Shown piece by piece: positions 34,453 to 41,308 of a DNA stretch of 64,000 bases. The notes beneath the pieces were generated by a model that saw nothing but the letters and a program-made list of their open reading frames with translations, was not told where the DNA came from and made no database searches. The DNA lies in contig ONJX01000022.1 in NCBI GenBank assembly GCA_900318255.1, positions 1 to 64,000 on the forward strand, written 5' to 3'. The first letter of the stretch is position 1, and each line of letters begins with the position of its first letter. This stretch comes from an uncultured Prevotellaceae bacterium (GTDB lineage: Bacteria; Bacteroidota; Bacteroidia; Bacteroidales; Muribaculaceae). The translations under genes were made by a program, and so were the position numbers.

Positions 34453-34977
34453 ATGAAGAAAACTATTTTCACACTAATGCTCCTGTTCGCATCAGCACTA
34501 GCGATTAATGCACAGAGCCTTACCAGCAACGCATGGTTTACTATGATTGATTTGGCCGAGGAAGAAAAAGCGGCTTTTGTGATTAACTTTAACGACGATG
34601 GCACATGTGCCATTGCTATCGGTGCCGATCAAGTGATGAATGAGGAGGGCATGAAAATGACCATCGCCATGACAGCAAAGGTGCCAGGCACCTATACTCT
34701 AAACGCCAAGGACTTGAATATGAACCTTGATAATGACAACGCCACCGTTGACATTGACTATGAGATTGAAGGTATAGATGCCTCAACCAAGAAGATGATG
34801 GATGCCATGATCAAGCCCGAGCTTGAGAAGCAGAAACCCGAGATCAAGAAGATGATTCTGGGTAGCCTGCCCAAGATGAACAACCTCAAGGTGGTGACGG
34901 TGAGCAAAGAGAAACTGGTGCTTGCCGATGCCGCCACTGGTGAGGAACTGACATTCATGCCTGCTCCCGAGAAATAA
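34453..34977 (+). CDS. Small secreted protein, paralogue 1
   Basis: This 174-residue protein has a signal peptide (1-20, ending INAQ). A lipocalin-like or beta-rich N-terminal part follows (about 22-110) with VPGTYTLNAKDLNMNLDN. A helical stretch with many Lys, Glu and Met (about 112-150) comes next. It shares position-by-position features with the next gene (QSLT after the signal, PGTY, IDASTKKMM, LPKMNN). I do not recognise a named family. Only 36 bases after mlaF, it may be a periplasmic partner of the lipid transporter. Confidence 0.75.
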   Translation: MKKTIFTLMLLFASALAINAQSLTSNAWFTMIDLAEEEKAAFVINFNDDGTCAIAIGADQVMNEEGMKMTIAMTAKVPGTYTLNAKDLNMNLDNDNATVDIDYEIEGIDASTKKMMDAMIKPELEKQKPEIKKMILGSLPKMNNLKVVTVSKEKLVLADAATGEELTFMPAPEK

Positions 34978-35022
34978 GTGACTGATTATTAGAAATTATA
35001 CTATATTTTAAATAACACTGCT

Positions 35023-35532
35023 ATGCGAAAAAAACTTTTTATATTGATGTTGATGCTTGCTACGGTTGTGGCGGTGCAAGCACAAAGCCTGACAGGAAAA
35101 ATGTGGGCTGCCGACATGTCGGAACCTGGAATGCCTAATGTGCACTTGGTGCTGATGTTTGAGGATGGTGGCAACTACACTATGACTGTGCTTGCCGAGC
35201 AACCCATTGAGGATAAAGTGAAGTTGTTGATAACATTCATCTCCCCTGGCACCTATAAGGTTGACGGAAAGGTTCTTAATGGCAAGCTCAACGGCTCGAA
35301 GGCTCAGCTTGACTTCGACATTGAAGCTCCTGGGGTTGATGCCAGCACCCTGAAGATGATGAAAGGTATGCTTCTGAGCGAGGTGGGTAAGCAAAAAGAG
35401 GAGATGAAAAAAAGCATGCTTGAGGAGTTGCCAAAACTCGAGAACATGACCATCACCACTCTCACCGAGTCGAAGCTGGTGCTTACCGAAAAGAATGGTA
35501 GCACAGTGGAGTTTGCAGCAGTGAAAGAATAA
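35023..35532 (+). CDS. Small secreted protein, paralogue 2
   Basis: This 169-residue protein has a signal peptide (1-21, ending VQAQ) and the same layout as its neighbour at 34453: QSLTGKMW, PGTYKVDGKVLNGKLNG, VDASTLKMM, LPKLENM. The two are a tandem duplication that has diverged well, so each probably has its own role. Function unknown. A long hairpin ends the transcript 30 bases later. Confidence 0.75.
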   Translation: MRKKLFILMLMLATVVAVQAQSLTGKMWAADMSEPGMPNVHLVLMFEDGGNYTMTVLAEQPIEDKVKLLITFISPGTYKVDGKVLNGKLNGSKAQLDFDIEAPGVDASTLKMMKGMLLSEVGKQKEEMKKSMLEELPKLENMTITTLTESKLVLTEKNGSTVEFAAVKE

Positions 35533-35561
35533 TTCTCAATCAGGCAAACGCAAGATAACAG

Positions 35562-35594
35562 CAGGGGCCGTGCTTCCGTCAAGCACGGCCCCTG
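35562..35594. terminator. Hairpin between convergent genes
   Basis: A 14-bp stem (35562-35575 with 35581-35594, CAGGGGCCGTGCTT type) has a five-base loop. The T-run is poor, but the place between converging genes and the stem strength suggest a terminator for both strands. Confidence 0.6.
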
Positions 35595-35623
35595 TTATAA
35601 TGGTGTATCTCAACAAGAGGGCG

Positions 35624-36103
35624 CTATTCTACCACCTTAATTGACACGGCCTTGATTTGCTGCCAGCCAGCCTTGTCGGTGAGGCGCACCATGAAGTGGT
35701 AGTCGCCGGTGTCGATGTGGCTAGGGATGGCGATTTCTACCGCGGCACGGTACTCTCGCTGCCCCGACGGGATGTCGTAGTCGTGGTTAAATACCCATGG
35801 ATTGACAGGGCTCTTAGCGGGATCCATCGTGCACTCGGTGGCCGAGGTGCTGTGAGAGTGGTGGTCGAAGTTGTTGTGAATTTCGATGTTAAACTTTCCC
35901 AGCTCGGTGTCGTCGGTAAAGACGTAGTTAACGTTAATCACCTCGCCACGGCGGTACTCATGGCAGTCGTTGGGGATGGCGTCGAGCTGATTCACGGCGA
36001 TTTCGGGATAGACGAGGTCCTTCTTGTCATCGTCGTCACCACAAGCTGCCATCGTGGCAAGCATTAATGCTGCAATAAGAATTTTCTTCATGTTGTTACT
36101 CAT
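35624..36103 (-). CDS. DUF4625 lipoprotein (His-rich), second copy
   Basis: This 159-residue lipoprotein (signal ends TMAACG, Cys about 21) has a DUF4625 Ig-like domain: CHEYRRGEVINVNYVFTDD (about 47-65), then a histidine cluster NNFDHHSHSTSATEC and a late HFMVRLTDKAGWQ. The clustered His and Cys could bind metal. It is the last gene of a four-gene run (small Cys/His protein, TonB receptor, DUF4625, DUF4625). Another ATG at 36091 would give a start directly at MKKILIAAL. Role inferred, not known. Confidence 0.82.
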   Translation of the reverse strand: MSNNMKKILIAALMLATMAACGDDDDKKDLVYPEIAVNQLDAIPNDCHEYRRGEVINVNYVFTDDTELGKFNIEIHNNFDHHSHSTSATECTMDPAKSPVNPWVFNHDYDIPSGQREYRAAVEIAIPSHIDTGDYHFMVRLTDKAGWQQIKAVSIKVVE

Positions 36104-36118
36104 TAGTATGGTTGTTGA

Positions 36119-36565
36119 TTATTCGTGGTCGTGGTCGGGCTCCTCGTCGCCTTCTTCCATGTTGATTTCGGTGTTGACAGTGGTTTGCTGTCCCAGCTTG
36201 TCGGCAACGGTGAAGTGGAGGGTGTATTTGCCTAGAGGCGCCTCGGCAGGGATGTCGATGTGCTCATGAAACTCGGTGTTGTTCACGCCAATGTATTTAC
36301 CGCTGGTGTAGTCTTGCTTGATCTTGGTGTCGCCACCCACTTGCTCAATCACGACGTGGATGCTGCCTATGGCTCCAGGGGCTACGATGTCGGCCTCAAG
36401 GTGCATGTCATGACCTGGGTGGGCATGATGGCTGTTGTCGTGCCCCACCTCGGTGAGGGTGATAGTGGGCTTGGCGACCGATGGCTCGTCTTTCCCGCAA
36501 GAGTTGATAGTGATGGTTATTACACACGCGATGGCAAGAATGCCTAAATATTTTAATGCTTTCAT
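36119..36565 (-). CDS. DUF4625 lipoprotein (His-rich), first copy
   Basis: This 148-residue lipoprotein (signal ends TINSCG, Cys about 23) has one DUF4625 domain. It carries DNSHHAHPGHDMH (about 44-56) and ends EEPDHDHE, so both loops offer metal-ligand histidines. It sits 15 bases before the second copy and 101 bases after the TonB receptor. The pair probably works with the receptor at the outer-membrane surface. The metal (zinc, copper or iron) cannot be decided. Confidence 0.82.
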   Translation of the reverse strand: MKALKYLGILAIACVITITINSCGKDEPSVAKPTITLTEVGHDNSHHAHPGHDMHLEADIVAPGAIGSIHVVIEQVGGDTKIKQDYTSGKYIGVNNTEFHEHIDIPAEAPLGKYTLHFTVADKLGQQTTVNTEINMEEGDEEPDHDHE

Positions 36566-36666
36566 TGTAAATGTCTATTTTAGGAATAATAAAAAATGTG
36601 TTATTTGAGTTGTGAGTCGCAGCGCGTTTCTCACAAAACTCCCTTTTTTATGCTTAAAAAAGGTCT

Positions 36667-38772
36667 TTAAAAATCCACACCTATCATCAGTGAGAAGTTG
36701 CGCCCAGGCTCGGGCACGTCAATCAAGCGATAGTAGCTGGTGTGGTCGTAGTAGCGGCGGTTGAGCAGGTTGTCGGCATGCAGAGTCACCTTGAGGGTGC
36801 ATCGACCCAGGTCGAAGTGCTTGCCGGCTTGTGCGTTGAGGGTCCAGTAGCCCGGGGTGGGCTTCTCGGGTGGCACTATCTCATTTTGGTCGCCCACAAT
36901 GTGAGCGTTGAGGCTCACGAAGCCGTTGCCACGCCACGAGTAGGAATACTTCACGGTGGCATCGGCACTCCAGGGCGTGGAGAAGGGCAGGGTGTAGCCT
37001 TTCTTGGCGCCCGAGCGCTGCCGGGCGTAGAGATATTCTCCTTTCACCTCGGCGCTCCAGTGGCTGGTGAACTCATAGTTGACCTGGGCCTCAAGGCCCC
37101 ATCTTAACACTCGGGCTTGGGTGTATTGATAGAGTTGCAGCCCCTCCACATAATCAGAGGTGGGGTTGAGGTAGATGTAGTTAGGGAAATAGTTGAGGTA
37201 AGGGTCAACTTGCACCGTCAGTCCCTTGCCCGACCAGTGAATGCCGGCATCGAGCTGATAGGACTGCTCAGGGTCGAGGTGGGCTTGTCCTTTCTCATAG
37301 CGAAAGATGTGGTAGTTGATGCCGTCGGCACCCAGCTCCTTGGGGATGGGGATGCGGAAGCTCTTGCCCACGTTGGCCTTGAGCACCCAGCCACCAGTGT
37401 TGTAGTTCACTCCTGCCGACCAGGTGAAGCTGTTGAAGTTGCGACGTTGGTCGGCCGAGCGTTCCATATACACCGAGTCGCCTGGCGCCACCGGGGTCTT
37501 ATACCAGTCGTTGTAGCTGTGGATGTGGGTGCGGCCGTGGTCATACCTCATGCCGGCATTCAGCACCCAGTGCTCGTTGATGGTGTACTTGTGGCTGGCA
37601 AAGGCGCCACACTGCAGCGTCTCAAAGTCGGGGATGATAAACCCCCAGCCGCCGCGACGGTTGTGCTGATATTCCACGCTGGCACCAGTGGTGAGAGTGT
37701 GATGCTCGCCTAGGCGCCACTCCGCCTTGACGCTGGCGGTGGCGGTGCTCTTTGAGAAGCGACGTTCTAGCGAGTCGCCAGGGCGGGGCATGTAGCCGTG
37801 CGACACCGGCTCGCTGTGTTCCTCACGACGGTTGTGCTGATAGGCGAGATTGGCGTCGAGGGTCACATTGTCGCCCTTCCACAGCGTGTGGCTCAGCAGC
37901 TTGTAGTGCTGCACGCTCTGGTAGGGAAGGTCTATGTCGCGACGGCTCTTGTCATAGTCGATGTCGCTCAGGCGCACCTCCAGGCCGTGGGCGTTGGCAA
38001 AGAAGCCGCTCTTGGCCCAGTTGCTCGACAGGCGCAGGTCGGTGTGGAAGTCATAGCCGTCCCAGCCCAGCATCACGCTCCAGTCGCGCTCGCGGCCAGC
38101 CGTGTTGCGCAGGCGCCGGTCTTTGAGCTTGATGAAGTAGGAGTAATACTGTATGCTGTCGGTGGGCACCTGAAAGTCGGCATAATTGATGAGCGTGGCG
38201 TTGGCGCGATAGAAGAAGTTGCCTAGCCTGCCACCCACCTTTGCCGAGACGCCTAGTTGCTCGTTATTAGTGCGACCAAAGAGCTGCACGCTGCCTTCAA
38301 ACTTCTCGATGGGGATGTGGTTGGAGTAGAGGCTCAGCACACCACCTATGGCGTCAGAGCCATAGAACAATGCCGCCGGACCCTTGATGACCTCGGCACG
38401 GTCGATGGCAAACTGGTCGATTTCCAGTCCATGGTCATCGCCCCATTGCTGTCCCTCATGCTTGATGCCATCTTCCACCACTGCCATGCGGTTGAAGCCC
38501 AGCCCTCGTATGGCGGGCTTCGATTGTCCGCTGCCTATGTTCATGGCCTTGACGCCAGGCACGCTCTCAAGCGTCTGCATCAGGCTGCCGGCAAAGTTGT
38601 TCTCCATGAACGAGTGGCTTATTTGCAGGCCACTGAGGGTGGAGCGCATCTGGTAGTTGTGGCTGGAGTTGCCGCTCACCGTCACATCCTTAAGCACCAC
38701 GGTAGAATCTACCACGGCACTATCGGCTGGCGCACTCATCAAGAGTGCGGCTGCCAGTAAGGTAGAAATCAT
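36667..38772 (-). CDS. TonB-dependent outer-membrane receptor
   Basis: This 701-residue receptor has a signal peptide (1-19). A TonB-box-like VVLKDVTVSG (about 26-35) precedes the plug domain (about 45-150, ending FYGSDAIGGVLSLYSNHIP). A 22-strand barrel closes with FSLMIGVDF. There is no N-terminal carboxypeptidase-like domain, so it is of the siderophore/heme/metal type rather than the SusC sugar type. Aromatic and histidine-rich extracellular loops are present. The adjacent His-rich lipoproteins suggest a metal or metal-complex substrate. Confidence 0.93.
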   Translation of the reverse strand: MISTLLAAALLMSAPADSAVVDSTVVLKDVTVSGNSSHNYQMRSTLSGLQISHSFMENNFAGSLMQTLESVPGVKAMNIGSGQSKPAIRGLGFNRMAVVEDGIKHEGQQWGDDHGLEIDQFAIDRAEVIKGPAALFYGSDAIGGVLSLYSNHIPIEKFEGSVQLFGRTNNEQLGVSAKVGGRLGNFFYRANATLINYADFQVPTDSIQYYSYFIKLKDRRLRNTAGRERDWSVMLGWDGYDFHTDLRLSSNWAKSGFFANAHGLEVRLSDIDYDKSRRDIDLPYQSVQHYKLLSHTLWKGDNVTLDANLAYQHNRREEHSEPVSHGYMPRPGDSLERRFSKSTATASVKAEWRLGEHHTLTTGASVEYQHNRRGGWGFIIPDFETLQCGAFASHKYTINEHWVLNAGMRYDHGRTHIHSYNDWYKTPVAPGDSVYMERSADQRRNFNSFTWSAGVNYNTGGWVLKANVGKSFRIPIPKELGADGINYHIFRYEKGQAHLDPEQSYQLDAGIHWSGKGLTVQVDPYLNYFPNYIYLNPTSDYVEGLQLYQYTQARVLRWGLEAQVNYEFTSHWSAEVKGEYLYARQRSGAKKGYTLPFSTPWSADATVKYSYSWRGNGFVSLNAHIVGDQNEIVPPEKPTPGYWTLNAQAGKHFDLGRCTLKVTLHADNLLNRRYYDHTSYYRLIDVPEPGRNFSLMIGVDF

Positions 38773-38874
38773 GATTTGTCTTGTTGTTGATTGATTAAGT
38801 CAAGTCTATAAAGTCCTCAACTTTAGAAACTTGAGCTAAAAATGTAATGAGATAGTGCTTGTTAAACGGTCTCA

Positions 38875-39228
38875 TCACACGGCTGGCGGGGCGCGGCACG
38901 AAGGCTTGCCACAAGGCACGGCAGTCACAGCGGTGCTTAATGTGGCAAAAATAAAGGGTGAAGGTTTTTGGCAATTAGTAATCTCGGCAACTGCCGCTAC
39001 TAGATATTGTGAGTTTAAGAATTGGCAGTACAGGCAGTGCTCGGTCTTGGTGATGTGAGACGAGTAGTGAGTGGGGTGGGGGATGTGCTTGGTGCACTCT
39101 ATGCACTCGCTATCGCTGCCGAAGGCTGCCGCTTCTTTGTGAATGTGAACCGACGAAATCAGCACCATTGGCAGGAACACTGCCAGCAGCACCGACGCAA
39201 ACAACGATATTTTGGTCGCTTCTTTCAC
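38875..39228 (-). CDS. Small membrane protein with Cys/His motif
   Basis: This 117-residue protein has an N-terminal hydrophobic segment (ISLFASVLLAVFLPMVLISS, about 7-26). A cluster of metal-type ligands follows: SECIECTKHIPHPTH (about 40-54) and HCLYCQFLNS (about 62-71), with a second hydrophobic stretch after that. The CxxC...H...HCxxC layout recalls small proteins found next to TonB receptors (DUF2946-like), but I cannot confirm membership. A -7 box (39234-39241) lies only 5 bases before the ATG, so the mRNA may be leaderless. Confidence 0.7.
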   Translation of the reverse strand: MKEATKISLFASVLLAVFLPMVLISSVHIHKEAAAFGSDSECIECTKHIPHPTHYSSHITKTEHCLYCQFLNSQYLVAAVAEITNCQKPSPFIFATLSTAVTAVPCGKPSCRAPPAV

Positions 39229-39233
39229 AGCTA

Positions 39234-39241
39234 CAAAAGTA
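39234..39241 (-). promoter_or_regulatory. -7 promoter box of the metal-uptake-like operon
   Basis: Reads TACTTTTG on the minus strand, immediately before the start codon at 39228. Confidence 0.45.
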
Positions 39242-39326
39242 GGTGTTATTTTTTACATGACAAAGCAATCTAGTTTTTTTGCCCTAAAAATTATTGTTTT
39301 CGTTAGGATAGTTCACGAGAATTGTG

Positions 39327-39334
39327 TATTTTTG
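39327..39334 (+). promoter_or_regulatory. -7 promoter box for the kinase pair
   Basis: TATTTTTG, a full match, 93 bases before the ATG at 39428. Confidence 0.5.
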
Positions 39335-39427
39335 CCGACAAGAAAATCAGTGCCAAGTCAACGAAGTCACTATCTTGCTTGAGATTTCTGATGCACAGCC
39401 TGATTGGTCATAACTTCTGTTCAGCTC

Positions 39428-40051
39428 ATGCACATTGTCATTGCAGGAAATATAGGCTCTGGTAAGTCAACGCTCACGCGATTGCTGGCACAGCACTATG
39501 GGTGGACTCCACGCTACGAGAGTGTGGCTCACAACCCCTATCTCGAAGACTACTATCACGACATTGAGCGATGGTCGTTCAACCTGGAGGTGTATTTCCT
39601 CAAGGAGCGATTTCGCGACCTGCTCGCTATCTCACAGTCGCAAGGCACTATTCTGCAAGACCGCTCAATCTTTGAGGGCGTGTATGTCTTTGTGGCTAAC
39701 AACCGCGCTATGGGCAACATCTCCGAGCGAGACTTTGCCACCTATATGGAGCTCTTTGAGCACATGCTCTCGATTGTGAAGCTGCCCGACCTGATGATTT
39801 ACCTGCGCTCCTCGGTAGAGCACCTGGTGGCTAATATCCAGAAGCGAGGCCGCGACTATGAGCAGACCATGCAGATCGAGTATCTCGACAACCTCAACCG
39901 CCGCTACGAGGACTTCATCACCAACCACTACAAGGGCCGCGTGATGATAGTAGATAAAGACGGGCTCGACTTTGAGAACCGCCGCGAGGACTTCATAGGC
40001 ATCACTAACCGCATCGACAGCATACTCTATGGACTCTTCCCAATGCAGTAG
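39428..40051 (+). CDS. Deoxynucleoside kinase 1
   Basis: This 207-residue salvage kinase phosphorylates deoxynucleosides. The P-loop is IAGNIGSGKSTLTR (about 4-17). The base-contact and catalytic motifs are YLEDYYHDIERWSFNLEVYF and QDRSIFEGVYVF (about 76-87), and an arginine-rich LID follows (KRGRDYEQT, about 142). The start at 39428 (MHIVIAGN) aligns with its neighbour; an upstream TTG at 39404 is less likely. It forms a tandem pair with the gene at 40134 (dGK/dCK/dAK type). Confidence 0.92.
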   Translation: MHIVIAGNIGSGKSTLTRLLAQHYGWTPRYESVAHNPYLEDYYHDIERWSFNLEVYFLKERFRDLLAISQSQGTILQDRSIFEGVYVFVANNRAMGNISERDFATYMELFEHMLSIVKLPDLMIYLRSSVEHLVANIQKRGRDYEQTMQIEYLDNLNRRYEDFITNHYKGRVMIVDKDGLDFENRREDFIGITNRIDSILYGLFPMQ

Positions 40052-40090
40052 CTCTGTTGACGAGAAGAAAAATAGTAGATTCTACTACTT

Positions 40091-40125
40091 CACTTAACAC
40101 TTAACATTTAACACTTTACACTTAA
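40091..40125. repeat. Heptamer array (CACTTAA type, 5 units)
   Basis: CACTTAA, CACTTAA, CATTTAA, CACTTTA and CACTTAA step by exactly 7 bp and end 8 bases before the second kinase start. Confidence 0.92.
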
Positions 40126-40133
40126 AAACGCTT

Positions 40134-40754
40134 ATGCACATAGCAATATCAGGAAACATAGGTTGTGGCAAGACCACATTGACCCGAATGCTCGCCGAGC
40201 ACTACGGCTGGGAGCCACGATTTGAGTCGGTGACTAACAACCCCTATCTCGCCGACTTCTACGACGACATGGAGCGATGGTCGTTTAACCTGCAAATCTA
40301 CTTCCTCAACAAGCGCTTTAAGGATGTGGTGGAAATCTCCAAGAGCGACAAGGTGATAATCCAGGACCGCACCATCTTTGAGGACGCATGCATCTTCGCC
40401 CCCAACCTCCACAACCAGGGTAAGATGAGCGACCGCGACTTCGACACCTATCAGGACTTGTTCCAGCTCATGATGTCGCTGGTAGAGATGCCCGACCTGA
40501 TGATCTACATCCGCTCAAGCATCTCCACGCTCGTGGGACAGATTCAGAAGCGAGGTCGCGAGTATGAGCAGACCATACGCCTCGATTACCTGCAAGGCCT
40601 GGAGCGACTCTACGAGAAATGGATAGAGGACTACGACGGCAAGCTCATCATCATCGACGGCGACAACTGCAAGTTTGGCGACCGCCCCGAGGACTTCGCT
40701 AAGGTCACCGAGCGCATCGACGGACTGCTCTACGGCCTCTTCCCAATAATCTGA
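40134..40754 (+). CDS. Deoxynucleoside kinase 2
   Basis: This 206-residue paralogue of the preceding gene has P-loop ISGNIGCGKTTLTR (about 4-17), YLADFYDDMERWSFNLQIYF, QDRTIFEDACIF (about 76-87) and LID KRGREYEQT. The two differ at substrate-contact positions (RSIFEGVYVF against RTIFEDACIF), so they probably prefer different deoxynucleosides. Together they would supply dNTPs by salvage, in keeping with the secreted nuclease at 6-8 kb, although the genes are far apart. Confidence 0.92.
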   Translation: MHIAISGNIGCGKTTLTRMLAEHYGWEPRFESVTNNPYLADFYDDMERWSFNLQIYFLNKRFKDVVEISKSDKVIIQDRTIFEDACIFAPNLHNQGKMSDRDFDTYQDLFQLMMSLVEMPDLMIYIRSSISTLVGQIQKRGREYEQTIRLDYLQGLERLYEKWIEDYDGKLIIIDGDNCKFGDRPEDFAKVTERIDGLLYGLFPII

Positions 40755-40874
40755 CGGCGAACGTAACGAACTTCTCGATTACTCCACCCCCATAGCCCCA
40801 CCACCAATTCTATCATGGTAGGGGCAACTTCTGCGACTAACCACTAATTCTCACCAATTTACACTAAAAGTTGA

Positions 40875-41107
40875 TGTGTCGAAGCCTCATGGGGCGGCAC
40901 TGTGTGGAAAGACATGTCGGAGACATGTCGATGTGCGAAACACATTGTGCGTTCCAGCTCGAAAAGCTGGGGCGCACTGTGTGTATGTCGAAGCCTCATG
41001 GGGCGGCACTGTGTGGAAAGACATGTCGGAGACATGTCGATGTGCGAAACACATTGTGCGTTCCAGCTCGAAGAGCTGGGGCGCACTGTGTGTATGTCGA
41101 AGCCTCA
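40875..41107. repeat. 109-bp tandem repeat of stem-loop modules (2.1 copies)
   Basis: GAAGCCTCAT recurs at 40881, 40990 and 41099, 109 bp apart, with the sequence between copies nearly identical. Each copy holds short inverted repeats: GACATGTC/GACATGTC, a GTGCG...ATTGTGC pair and CCAGCTC/GAGCTGG. Several apparent open frames on both strands here repeat with the unit and are not genes. Confidence 0.95.
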
Positions 41108-41308
41108 TGGATGCACATCGTAGATGTGCAGTAGTGGTAGCGACGTTAGCAAATTAACTACTGCACATCTTGCGATGTGCAGCATTAGATACACCGCCTG
41201 TCACACAGTGCCGCTCACGGCTCCGCCGTGAACGGCACAATGTGCTTCGCATACCGCCAAGTCTCCGACTTGTCTCACCCCTGCGTGACCGCTAGCTGTG
41301 CAGGCGCG
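41108..41308. repeat. Further palindromic modules before the LRR gene
   Basis: GCACATC...GATGTGC pairs at about 41113-41130 and 41161-41182 are joined by GTGCCGCTCACGG/CCGTGAACGGCAC around 41208-41235 and GTCTCCGACTTGTC near 41260. A related stretch reappears at 49895-49950 (GGGGCTGCACTGTGTGGAAAG). No gene is seen. Confidence 0.7.

Noticed and set aside
40871..41157. Several overlapping frames on both strands rich in Cys and His
   Set aside because: They repeat with the 109-bp tandem unit and follow its palindromes. All come from the repeat, not from a gene.
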